In this document: piece by piece, positions 7,537 to 15,514 of the stretch | How positions within the stretch are numbered: position 1 is the first letter of the stretch | How the letters are laid out: each line of letters starts with the position of its first letter | Assembly (NCBI GenBank): GCA_964593455.1 | Contig: CAZQHK010000008.1 | Span: 1 to 64,000 of the forward strand | DNA: 64,000 bases | Direction of reading: 5' to 3' | Origin: CAZQHK01 sp964593455 | GTDB lineage: Bacteria > Muiribacteriota > CAYSPT01 | The notes under the pieces: model-generated | What the model saw: the letters and a program-made list of their open reading frames with translations, nothing else | Databases searched by the model: none | Told to the model about the DNA's origin: nothing | Position numbers and translations under genes: made by a program

Positions 7537-9114
7537 ATGAAAATTGCTGGAATACAGACAAAGTTGGCGGCGATACTCTTGACCCTCATGGTGGCTGCTT
7601 CATTGATAACCAGCCTCTTTTACTATAACGGGGTTCGTGAGGGATTGGATCTGGAAACAAACAGGCACCTGCGATCGGTTGCCCAGACCAGTGCTTTGAT
7701 GATTGACGGTGATGCCTTTCTCAACGTCCTAGAGGGAAAAGATACTACTGGTTTTCTCGATCGGACTATTCGGCGCAAGATGCGTGAAATCTATTCAGCC
7801 AGTCCAAATGTGCGTGAGATCGTTGTCGTCGGTCGCCTGCAGGGTGCGATGAAGGTAGTAGTTTCCATTCCCAATGTCGATCTTTCTACGGAAAAAATTG
7901 CGTCTGAAGCGGTTGCTCCGTTGGATGATGCACTCTCAGGGATGGTATCGACGGATCTTTCAGGCCTGAGCAGGAAGGAAGGTGTGACCTACGGGTATGC
8001 GCCTATCTTTAATTCCTCCGGCTCTCCGGTAGGAGCTCTTAAAATAGGATATTCCACCGTGGCTATGGGGCGGATTCTCCAATCTCTAAAAATCAGGGCA
8101 TGGACCGCGTTTTTAATATGTGCTTTGCTTTCCCTGATTGTGAGCTACTACACGGCCAGACATATGGTACGTCCCATTCAACAATTGGCGGAAGCAACCC
8201 GGCGAATGGCTGACGGCGAACTCGGCCAGGAAGTGACTATCTCTTCCAGGGATGAGTTTGGTGAGTTGGCCAGAGCGTTCTCCATGATGAGCGAGAAACT
8301 AAAAAATGCCTACGACCGTCTCCAGAACAAGCTTGGAATGACCGATCAGGAGCTGGTAAAAACCAATCGTGAGCTGCAGCAAACCATGATAGAGCTCAAG
8401 AGAAATCAAGAGAAACTCGTACAATCGGAGAAATTAGCTGTGCTGGGTGAAATGGCTGCCTGCGTAGCCCACGAAGTTAGGAATCCGCTGTCCGTCATTC
8501 GTTCATCAGCACAACTTTTAATTGGGAAAGACCAGGAAAAGGTAGCGGAACTGGTGCAGTTCATCCAAGAGGAAGTCAGCCGTCTCGATGGAGTGGTGGA
8601 AAACTTCCTCCGGTTTTCCAGGCCGGTTAAGGTATCGTTGGCCATGGAGGATTTTAATGAAGTGGTTGAATACGCGAGCAGGGTAATCGATGATAAAGCC
8701 GGGGAAAAAGATGTAAGAGTCCGCATGGATTTTTCACCCGAGATGGAAAAATGCGAGCTCGACCGGGAACAATTCAGGCAGCTTCTCATGAATCTTTTGC
8801 TGAACGCTATCGACGCCTCGCCTTCCGGAGGAACGGTGACTGTATCCACCTACAGTGAAACCGACTGGAATATCGTCACGGTATCAGATGAGGGTCCAGG
8901 TATTCCTTCCGGAGTTAAGGATCACTTATTCGAACCGTTTATTACCACCAAGCGTGAGGGTACCGGCCTCGGACTCTCCATCAGCCAGCAGATCAGCAGA
9001 GCACATAAAGGGGAACTGGAAGTTAAGGAAACCGGAAAACACGGAACCTGCTTTCTGATTCGTGTGCCTCGGAAAGGTGAAATAGAGCACAGTGGCACGG
9101 ATTCTCGTAGTTGA
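7537..9114 (+). CDS. Membrane sensor histidine kinase (HAMP-HisKA-HATPase)
   Basis: The 525-residue kinase has a transmembrane helix at about 9-29, a periplasmic sensor of about 155 residues, a second helix at about 188-206 and a HAMP domain at 207-260. A coiled linker leads to the HisKA domain with phospho-acceptor His312 in AHEVRNPL. The ATPase domain shows N (NLLLNAIDAS), G1 (DEGPGIP), F (LFEPFITTKREGTGLGLSI) and G2 motifs. It resembles the NtrB/ZraS group of kinases that pair with sigma-54 regulators. The next gene starts inside its 3' end (23-nt overlap) and encodes the cognate regulator. The stimulus is unknown; the periplasmic domain may be a Cache-like fold. Confidence 0.9.
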   Translation: MKIAGIQTKLAAILLTLMVAASLITSLFYYNGVREGLDLETNRHLRSVAQTSALMIDGDAFLNVLEGKDTTGFLDRTIRRKMREIYSASPNVREIVVVGRLQGAMKVVVSIPNVDLSTEKIASEAVAPLDDALSGMVSTDLSGLSRKEGVTYGYAPIFNSSGSPVGALKIGYSTVAMGRILQSLKIRAWTAFLICALLSLIVSYYTARHMVRPIQQLAEATRRMADGELGQEVTISSRDEFGELARAFSMMSEKLKNAYDRLQNKLGMTDQELVKTNRELQQTMIELKRNQEKLVQSEKLAVLGEMAACVAHEVRNPLSVIRSSAQLLIGKDQEKVAELVQFIQEEVSRLDGVVENFLRFSRPVKVSLAMEDFNEVVEYASRVIDDKAGEKDVRVRMDFSPEMEKCELDREQFRQLLMNLLLNAIDASPSGGTVTVSTYSETDWNIVTVSDEGPGIPSGVKDHLFEPFITTKREGTGLGLSISQQISRAHKGELEVKETGKHGTCFLIRVPRKGEIEHSGTDSRS

Positions 9115-10459
9115 TGATGAACCTAGGATGCGGCGGGTCCTTGAAATAGCTCTTCGGGAAGAAGGGCATGATGTGACCTGTGCCGGCGACGGGCTTGAAG
9201 GTTGGGAGAAATTCCAGGAAGAAGCCCCGCATCTGGTCATTACTGACGTCAAAATGCCGGGTATGTCGGGAATGGAATTTCTCGAAAAAATAAAAGGATT
9301 CAGCGATGATATCCCGGTAATTGTTATGACTGCCTACGGTACGGTAGATAGTGCCGTGGAAGCCATAAAACAGGGAGCTTACCATTACGTCATCAAGCCT
9401 ATCAACATGGACGAGATGAAGGTGATGGTGGAGAAGGCTCTCCAGTTCAGCACGTTGCTGCACGAAAACCGTGCTCTTCGGGAAACCGCCCGGGAAGCCG
9501 CGTTCGGGCAGATCGTGGGAAGAAGTTCGGCTATGGCCAGGATATACCAGGTTATCGACCAGATATCCGATTCTACGGCCACGGTATTTATCTGTGGTAA
9601 GAGCGGGACTGGCAAGGAGCTGATTGCGCGTGCTATTCACAGTCGTAGTCTTCGAAAAGACCACCCGTTTATCCCGGTCGATTGCGCGGCTATTCCGGAA
9701 ACCCTTCTTGAGTCAGAGCTTTTCGGACATGAAAAAGGCGCTTTTACCAACGCTTCGGGAAAACGAAGCGGCAAGTTTGAACTGGCCGACCGGGGAACGA
9801 TATTTCTTGATGAGATTACAGAAATGCAAGTGAACATGCAGGCCAAGTTTCTCCGGACCTTGCAGGAAAGGGAGTTTACCAGGGTCGGGGGAAACGTAAG
9901 GATAAAAGTTGATGTGCGGGTCATTGCCGCCACGAATAGAGATCTTCCCGGGGCAATTCAGGAAGGCGTGTTACGTGAAGACCTGTACTACCGTTTGAAC
10001 GTGGTCCCGATTGAAGTACCCGAGTTGAAAGACCGGTTGGAGGATATACCGCTTCTGGTAGATCATTTTTTAAAGATCTACTGCCGGGAAAACAAGGTTT
10101 CTTTAAAGAGTTTATCCCCTGAGGCTCTTACGGTTCTGGGCCGGTACACCTGGCCGGGGAATGTGAGAGAGTTGGAAAATCTTGTGCAGCAACTGGTGCT
10201 TCTGGTGAAATCAGCCGTAATAGATACTGGGAACTTGCCCACCTGGGTGCGTGGTGGCGTTGATGGCCGGTTGCCGTTTTCGGACAGGGTGGAAATCCCT
10301 CCAGACGGCGTTGACCTTCCTGAAATTATACAAGATCTGGAGGCGCGTTACATAAAAGCGGCTTTGGAGCAAAGCGGAAATGTCGTTACCAGGGCGGCTC
10401 GTCTCCTGGGGATGACCCGGAAGATGCTTCGATATAAACGAGACAAATTAAGATTGTAA
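9092..10459 (+). CDS. NtrC-family response regulator, sigma-54-type AAA+ activator
   Basis: The 455-residue protein has a receiver domain (1-120, acidic pocket DDEPRMRR, phospho-acceptor Asp52 in VITDVKMPG). Then comes an AAA+ domain with Walker A GKSGTGKE, Walker B GTIFLDEI and the arginine-finger region, and last a C-terminal Fis-type HTH (NVVTRAARLLGMTRKMLRYKRDKL). The loop that contacts sigma-54, usually GAFTGA, reads GAFTNA here. GTG at 9092 is the start, overlapping the kinase gene. It should be phosphorylated by the upstream kinase and activate sigma-54 promoters, unless the loop change alters sigma contact. The target genes are not evident; the adjacent binding protein is a candidate. 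Confidence 0.9.
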   Translation: MARILVVDDEPRMRRVLEIALREEGHDVTCAGDGLEGWEKFQEEAPHLVITDVKMPGMSGMEFLEKIKGFSDDIPVIVMTAYGTVDSAVEAIKQGAYHYVIKPINMDEMKVMVEKALQFSTLLHENRALRETAREAAFGQIVGRSSAMARIYQVIDQISDSTATVFICGKSGTGKELIARAIHSRSLRKDHPFIPVDCAAIPETLLESELFGHEKGAFTNASGKRSGKFELADRGTIFLDEITEMQVNMQAKFLRTLQEREFTRVGGNVRIKVDVRVIAATNRDLPGAIQEGVLREDLYYRLNVVPIEVPELKDRLEDIPLLVDHFLKIYCRENKVSLKSLSPEALTVLGRYTWPGNVRELENLVQQLVLLVKSAVIDTGNLPTWVRGGVDGRLPFSDRVEIPPDGVDLPEIIQDLEARYIKAALEQSGNVVTRAARLLGMTRKMLRYKRDKLRL

Positions 10460-10475
10460 TCTGGAGGTTGATATC

Positions 10476-11444
10476 GTGAGAAAACTTTTATCTCTTGGCG
10501 TTATGGTGGGATTATTGCTCTTCATCTGTGGAACGGCCTGGACCCAGGAAGCGGGTGACTACCAGATATTGATTGTGGCCAATCAGAACTATCCGTTCTA
10601 CCGGCAGGCGGTTCATGGTTTTCTCCTTGGACTGAGAGAGCAGGGGTATCACGAAGACAATGTGACTTTCGAGTATCTCAAAATGGATGCCGGTTCGGGT
10701 GCCGGACTAGAACGCCTACAGTCGACGATGTCGAGACGGCCGCCTGATCTGGTGTACGTTGTTGGTGCGGCGGCGGCGGATATTGTCGCCGAGAAGATAC
10801 GGTCGGTTCCGGTGGTTTTTTCAGGTATTTACCGGGCAGCCGGAAAGCTCGTGCAGGAGGGAAACACCGAGGAGGTGAACGCTTGCGGTGTCACGGTGGG
10901 GGTCCCCATGGAAAAAGCGGCGGTGTTTTTTAAGATAGCCTATTCTTTCGACAAGATGGTTGTTGTGGTTTCTCCCGGTGATTTGGACGGTGAGAGTCAA
11001 CTCGAAGATATGCGTAGTGCAGGTGAAAATCTGGGCTTCGAGGTGGAAGCCCTGAAGCTCGGACCGGAAAAACTGGAATCACCGCTGGAGGACATACAGG
11101 AAGACGAAAAAGTGGTGTTGTTCATTCCCCTGGACCTCGGCGTGTATGATTCTATCAAAGCTGTTTTATCAGATGCGGTAAAGAAAAAGATCCCCGTGTT
11201 TTCCTCATTATCCGCGGCCGTGCTTCGCGGAAGTCATTTGGGATTTACGGCGAATTTCTACCTGGCCGGCGAGATGGCGGCCTTCAAAGCGGTGCCGCTT
11301 CTTATCGGGGAGACCAGCCCGGCCGAGCTTTCATCGCACACCATCCCCATGTATGACATCGTGATCAATGAACGCTCGGCGCGTGAAATTGAGCTTCAGT
11401 TTCCGCCCGAAGTGTACTATGCCGGTGTCCAGATAATAAAGTAG
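10476..11444 (+). CDS. ABC-transporter-type substrate-binding protein (ABC_sub_bind family)
   Basis: The 322-residue protein has a clear signal peptide (KLLSLGVMVGLLLFICGTAWTQ). The mature part follows the TrpX/YnjB-like ABC_sub_bind pattern: YQILIVANQNYPFYRQAVHG, DLVYVVGAAAADIVAEK, PVVFSGI and VVVVSPGDLDGES. GTG 10476 follows a GGAGGT site. No permease or ATPase gene lies nearby, so it may work with the upstream two-component system as a periplasmic sensor partner or serve a transporter encoded elsewhere. The gap to the regulator gene is only 16 nt, consistent with one operon. Confidence 0.75.
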   Translation: MRKLLSLGVMVGLLLFICGTAWTQEAGDYQILIVANQNYPFYRQAVHGFLLGLREQGYHEDNVTFEYLKMDAGSGAGLERLQSTMSRRPPDLVYVVGAAAADIVAEKIRSVPVVFSGIYRAAGKLVQEGNTEEVNACGVTVGVPMEKAAVFFKIAYSFDKMVVVVSPGDLDGESQLEDMRSAGENLGFEVEALKLGPEKLESPLEDIQEDEKVVLFIPLDLGVYDSIKAVLSDAVKKKIPVFSSLSAAVLRGSHLGFTANFYLAGEMAAFKAVPLLIGETSPAELSSHTIPMYDIVINERSAREIELQFPPEVYYAGVQIIK

Positions 11445-11456
11445 CGAGGTGGAACC

Positions 11457-12155
11457 GTGACAACAGATAATATTGAGAAACCACCCCGTATCTTTGAACG
11501 CCCACACCAGTTTGTCGTAATCGGGTTGGGTAACTTCGGTTTGAGCGTAGCCCGGACCCTGGTAGAGGCCGGGTATGAAGTGCTGGCAATCGATGCCGAC
11601 CCTCAACGGATTCAAAATGTGGTTGATGAAAAGATGGTTACCCATGCAGTGGTGGCCGATGTCACGAACCAGAACTCACTGAAAGATGCGGGTGTTGACA
11701 GTTCTTATGACTGCGGTGTCCTCAGTATTTCCAGTGACCTGGCCGCCTCAATTATTGCCACACTTTTGCTCAAACAGCTCGGTGTCAATCAGGTTATTGC
11801 CAAAGCCGCTGATAAGGTACATGGACAGGTACTTCAGATGATCGGCGCCGACAAGATAGTATATCCTGAAGAGGAACTGGGAGAGCGAATTGCCCGCAGC
11901 CTTATGTCGGGATATACGCTTGATTATCTCGGGCTGCCCGGCGATTTCAGCATCCTCGAGATGTATCCTCCCGAGAAATTTATCGGAAAAACTCTCAGTG
12001 AGCTCAACCTCAGGGCCGAGTTCGAAACCAACATAATCGCGGTCAAAGAAGGAGAAAAAGTGTTTCTCCCTCATGCTGAAACCAAGGTAAGCGAAAACAT
12101 GACCTTGATCGTCATAATTCATAATGACATGCGCGAAAAGCTACTTGGGATTTAG
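11457..12155 (+). CDS. Potassium uptake regulatory subunit (KtrA/TrkA-type RCK protein)
   Basis: The 232-residue protein has a Rossmann RCK_N domain (GLGNFGLSVARTLVEAGYEV, GxGxxG, acidic D at the end of strand 2) and a shorter C-terminal RCK_C domain (from about 140). It gates the partner channel by binding nucleotides such as ATP/ADP or NAD(H). The length fits single-RCK KtrA rather than the double-length TrkA. GTG 11457 follows GAGGTGG. It directly precedes the membrane subunit gene (12 nt). Confidence 0.92.
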   Translation: MTTDNIEKPPRIFERPHQFVVIGLGNFGLSVARTLVEAGYEVLAIDADPQRIQNVVDEKMVTHAVVADVTNQNSLKDAGVDSSYDCGVLSISSDLAASIIATLLLKQLGVNQVIAKAADKVHGQVLQMIGADKIVYPEEELGERIARSLMSGYTLDYLGLPGDFSILEMYPPEKFIGKTLSELNLRAEFETNIIAVKEGEKVFLPHAETKVSENMTLIVIIHNDMREKLLGI

Positions 12156-12167
12156 GAATAGCTGTTC

Positions 12168-13487
12168 ATGAAGAAATTTTCCCCGTCTCAGATGCTTGTG
12201 TTGAGCTTTCTGCTGGCTATCTTTGTGGGTGCCATTCTGTTGATGCTGCCTTTTTCAACGGAAACCGGAGAAACGACTTCTTTTGTAGATGCTCTCTTTA
12301 CCTCCACCTCCGCGGTGTGTGTGACCGGTCTTATCGTCAAAGACACTCCCCACTATTTCTCTACCTTCGGAGAAATCGTCATCGTTCTTCTTATCCAGAT
12401 CGGCGGTGTCGGGATAATGACATTTTCGACAATTATTGCTCTCCTGCTCGGGAGACGAATAGGTTTGAGACAACAGTTGTTGATCAAAGAAGATCTCAAT
12501 CGAGTGGGACTGGGAGACATTATCGTACTTTTGAAGTATGTGTTTATTTTGACCCTGGGTGTGGAATTTATCGGGGCGATTCTGCTCTTTCTACGATGGT
12601 GGCATGTCGGGATCTGGTCTATCGGATATTGTGCTTACCTGGCGGTCTTTCACGCTGTTTCAGCTTTCTGCAACGCCGGATTTTCTCTTTTTTCCAACAG
12701 CCTGGAAGGTTTTTCCGGAGACATTGTCATCTCCGGCACGGTAGGCTTATTGATAATTCTCGGTGGTATTGGTTACGGCGTGATTTACGAATGTATCAGG
12801 TTTAGAAAACAACGGTCTTTATCACTCCACGCGAAAATAGTTCTTATTATGACGGCGATACTGCTGGTGGGAGGCGGAATCGTCATCTTTTTCTGTGAGT
12901 ATTCCAATCCGGAGACCATGTCCGGTAAACCACTGATGGAAAAAATACTGATTGCCGGGTTTCAATCTCTCACTCCGCGAACGGCCGGATTCAATACGGT
13001 CCCGATCAACTCCATGCGTCCCGCGAGCCAGTACCTTCTTATGGGGATGATGTTTATCGGTGCTTGCCCCGGATCAACCGGTGGTGGAATAAAAGCTACG
13101 ACGTTTTTAATTCTGCTCCTGTTTCTCTGGTTTACTCTTCAAGGAAAAGGGAGTGTCGTGTTTTTTAAACGTACTATTTCCCGCGATATGGTAAACCGTT
13201 CGCTGCTTCTGACCCAACTTTCCTTTTTGGCTATCGCTTTGTTCGTGTTCACGCTCCTGCTGACCGAATCGTTTTCCATGAAAGCGATTATGTTCGAAGC
13301 TATATCCGCTTTCGGAACGGTGGGTTTGTCGCTCGGGATAACCTTCGATCTTTCTGTCGCCGGTAAGCTGTTGATTACCGTGCTTATGTTCGTTGGCCGG
13401 GTAGGGCCGCTGGCACTGGTTTTTTCCATGGTCTCCTCGAAAGATCCGGCGGTATCCTTTCCAGAAGAAAAAGTGATGGTTGGCTGA
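12168..13487 (+). CDS. Trk/Ktr-type potassium channel subunit
   Basis: This 439-residue polytopic membrane protein belongs to the TrkH/KtrB superfamily. The four membrane-pore-membrane repeats show selectivity-filter-like segments: STSAVCVTGL in the first, SAFCNAGFSL in the second, TAGFNTVPI in the third and AFGTVGLSLG in the fourth. The characteristic GGGIK loop (GSTGGGIKATT) follows the third. It mediates K+ (or Na+-coupled K+) uptake with the RCK protein encoded 12 nt upstream. Confidence 0.93.
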   Translation: MKKFSPSQMLVLSFLLAIFVGAILLMLPFSTETGETTSFVDALFTSTSAVCVTGLIVKDTPHYFSTFGEIVIVLLIQIGGVGIMTFSTIIALLLGRRIGLRQQLLIKEDLNRVGLGDIIVLLKYVFILTLGVEFIGAILLFLRWWHVGIWSIGYCAYLAVFHAVSAFCNAGFSLFSNSLEGFSGDIVISGTVGLLIILGGIGYGVIYECIRFRKQRSLSLHAKIVLIMTAILLVGGGIVIFFCEYSNPETMSGKPLMEKILIAGFQSLTPRTAGFNTVPINSMRPASQYLLMGMMFIGACPGSTGGGIKATTFLILLLFLWFTLQGKGSVVFFKRTISRDMVNRSLLLTQLSFLAIALFVFTLLLTESFSMKAIMFEAISAFGTVGLSLGITFDLSVAGKLLITVLMFVGRVGPLALVFSMVSSKDPAVSFPEEKVMVG

Positions 13488-13555
13488 TCCACCTTTCAAA
13501 TTCAACCAGTAACAACACCTATCCGTCCCACCCCGTGGTTAAACCAATAACGGTG

Positions 13556-13582
13556 TTGACTTGGTGAAAACGCTGGTATACT
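13556..13582 (+). promoter_or_regulatory. Candidate sigma-70 promoter of mnmA
   Basis: TTGACT (13556-13561) and TATACT (13577-13582), five-of-six matches to each consensus hexamer, lie 33 nt upstream of the mnmA start. The spacer is 15 nt, shorter than the optimum. Confidence 0.5.
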
Positions 13583-13614
13583 CTCGTAGCTGGTTAAGGA
13601 GTTGAGAGAATTCC

Positions 13615-14682
13615 ATGCGTATCCTGGTGGCCATGAGCGGTGGTGTTGATTCTTCGGTGGCGGCTGCCTTGCTGGTCAAGGCCGGACATGAGGTAATCGG
13701 GGCCACTTTCAAGCTTTTCCCGGGAGATCTTCCCGGGAGCTGCTGCGGACTTGAAGGAAGCGACGATGCCCGGGCGGTAGCCAGGAAACTTGGTATCAGG
13801 CACTATGTCATGGATTTTTCGAAAGCGTTCAAAGAAACCGTGGTTGATGACTTTATCGATAATTATCTCAACGGATCAACTCCCAATCCTTGTATTCGCT
13901 GCAATCAATTCATCAAGTTTGGCATTTTCCTGACGCGCGCCAGGGTGTTTGAGGCGCAAGCTGTAGCTACCGGTCATTATGCCAGAGTGGCTCCGGGACC
14001 GTGTGGACAGGCGATTTACCAGGCAATTCCCGGTGCCAAAGATCAGAGTTATTTTCTTTTCAGCATTCCTCGTGAAGTGTTACGGGAAATAGTCTTTCCC
14101 CTTGGAACTTATACAAAGGATATGGTGCGCCTAATGGCTGCATCTCTTGAGTTGCCGGTTGCTCAAAAGGAGGAAAGTCAAGATATCTGCTTCATTTCCG
14201 CCGGAAAAACATATGGAGACTTTATAGCCTCGCAAAATGGTCGGAAGATTAAGCCGGGACCGATTGTAGACTCGTTGGGAAACGTGCTTGGCAGGCATCG
14301 TGGTCTCGCGCATTATACTGTCGGTCAACGCAGAGGACTTGGAATACACGGGGAGAAACCGTTGTATGTGAAAAGACTTGATCCGGAAAACAACACACTT
14401 GTCGTGGGTAATCAAAGCGAGATAATAAAACGAGACCTGGCTGTAGATGAAGTCGTTCTTCACGAGGATATACAACCTGATACCACTCTGCAGGCAGAGG
14501 TTAAAATCCGCTACCGGCACAAGGCGGCGCCGGCCCGTGTTTCCATTCTTGAAAACAGGCAGGCACGGGTAGTTTTCAGGGAGCCGCAGTGGGCGGTATC
14601 TCCGGGACAAGCGGCCGTCTTCTATCGTGATGGCCGGGTCATCGGAGGCGGTTGGATAACACGGCAAAAAGGAGAAGGCTGA
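13615..14682 (+). CDS. mnmA: tRNA-specific 2-thiouridylase
   Basis: MnmA installs the 2-thio group on U34 of tRNA Lys, Glu and Gln using ATP and a persulfide relay. The 355-residue product has the PP-loop SGGVDSSVA, the first catalytic Cys96 in NPCIRCN, ATGHYAR, KDQSYFLF, and the second Cys192 in SQDICFI. A C-terminal beta-barrel completes the family length. An inverted repeat at its stop may terminate the transcript. It is monocistronic between the potassium genes and an AT-rich gap. Confidence 0.95.
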   Translation: MRILVAMSGGVDSSVAAALLVKAGHEVIGATFKLFPGDLPGSCCGLEGSDDARAVARKLGIRHYVMDFSKAFKETVVDDFIDNYLNGSTPNPCIRCNQFIKFGIFLTRARVFEAQAVATGHYARVAPGPCGQAIYQAIPGAKDQSYFLFSIPREVLREIVFPLGTYTKDMVRLMAASLELPVAQKEESQDICFISAGKTYGDFIASQNGRKIKPGPIVDSLGNVLGRHRGLAHYTVGQRRGLGIHGEKPLYVKRLDPENNTLVVGNQSEIIKRDLAVDEVVLHEDIQPDTTLQAEVKIRYRHKAAPARVSILENRQARVVFREPQWAVSPGQAAVFYRDGRVIGGGWITRQKGEG

Positions 14683-14701
14683 GCCTTAATAGGCCCAGCC
14701 T
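14676..14701 (+). terminator. Inverted repeat overlapping the mnmA stop
   Basis: AGGCTGAGCC at 14676-14685 can pair with GGCCCAGCCT at 14692-14701 (one mismatch, 6-nt loop TTAATA). No U-tract follows, so it is either a weak intrinsic terminator or an RNA-stabilising hairpin. Confidence 0.4.
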
Positions 14702-15022
14702 GAAAATGAGTGAACAGGACCGAACTGTCCCTAACTAGTATACAACGATTCTTTCCCAGAAATAGTTTTTTTCAAGAAAAGTTCTTTTTAGGAGGAAGTA
14801 GTTTGTAATGTTCTGCCCCGTGATGATTGTTATGGCAAGGAAAAAAAATACAGAACTTTTTTTTAGAAAATTATTTTAACAATGTTTAGTTGTTAAAGGC
14901 TTGTGTTATTACGCTGGAATGAATATTTAAGAAGGATAGATAATTTGAAAAAAATATATGGAAAAGTGCTTTCTTATATGTTATCCTTAGGCTTGTATTG
15001 AGTAACAGAGGAGGTACTTATT
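14702..15022 (+). promoter_or_regulatory. AT-rich leader region with alternative hairpins upstream of the HARE-HTH gene
   Basis: This gene-free stretch of about 320 nt is far more AT-rich than its surroundings. AAAAGTTCT (14777-14785) is complementary to AGAACTTTT (14852-14860). An overlapping pair, GTTCTG (14810-14815) with CAGAAC (14851-14856), sits just before a run of eight T (14857-14864). The two pairings exclude each other, which is the geometry of an antiterminator/terminator. A 23-codon reading frame (14808-14879), preceded by AGGAGG, runs across the hairpin. I see no known riboswitch consensus. The call is tentative. Confidence 0.3.
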
Positions 15023-15325
15023 TTGAAATGTCCAATCTGCGGTAAAAGAATCAGTGTCAAGCTTGTTGCGGGGAAAACTGCCGGTGCCAAGAAGCGGAAA
15101 AGAAAACCTCGGGCCGGCACATTAGCTTCTCAAATTGAAGAGTACCTGCGTGAGTATGGAAGGCCGGCCAAAGTAGCGAGTATTGCTGAATCTTTGTTAA
15201 AGGCAGGCGTCAAAACAAAGGCTAAAAACTTCAGGGCTGTTGTAAACCGTACATTGGTAATCGATAAACGGTTCAAACAAGTTCGCAGAGGCTACTACCA
15301 GCTTGCGCGGAGAAGACGCTCCTAG
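15023..15325 (+). CDS. Small HARE-HTH winged-helix protein
   Basis: The 100-residue, very basic protein begins with a half zinc knuckle (CPICGKR), followed by a Lys/Arg patch (AKKRKRKPRAG). Then comes a winged helix of the HB1/ASXL/restriction-endonuclease HTH (HARE-HTH) type (SQIEEYLREYGRPAKVASI, LLKAGV, FRAVVNRTL, FKQVRRGYYQL). Such modules bind DNA or recognise modified bases in larger proteins; here it stands alone. TTG 15023 is the start, 9 nt after GAGGAGG. Its stop codon overlaps the left arm of a dispersed repeat element. A nucleoid-associated or regulatory role is inferred. Confidence 0.75.
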   Translation: MKCPICGKRISVKLVAGKTAGAKKRKRKPRAGTLASQIEEYLREYGRPAKVASIAESLLKAGVKTKAKNFRAVVNRTLVIDKRFKQVRRGYYQLARRRRS

Positions 15326-15508
15326 CCCGTCTATTTCATAAACTCTCCTGCTTTGGCTACGGATGCACCTGGCATCTTTTGTGTTACGCTCAGTCGGCTG
15401 TCCTCAGCGTATCCACCTCTGATACGCTTCCGGGAGCCTTGATCGCGTGCCTTGAACCTGCCGGCGCCTTCGCAACCTCGCGACGGAAGCTCATGAAATA
15501 GACGGGCT
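15324..15508 (+). repeat. Dispersed structured intergenic element, family I, copy A (185 nt)
   Basis: Bounded by perfect 16-nt inverted arms AGCCCGTCTATTTCAT (15324-15339) and ATGAAATAGACGGGCT (15493-15508). The core contains the shared GTTACGCTC...TCGG block and a hairpin GCGTATC/GATACGC, followed by GAGCCTTGATCGCGTGCCTTGAA, an obvious relative of the other copies. It fills the whole gap between two convergent genes. The arms differ from copy B at paired positions, so complementarity is kept. Confidence 0.85.
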
Positions 15509-15514
15509 GGCCAA

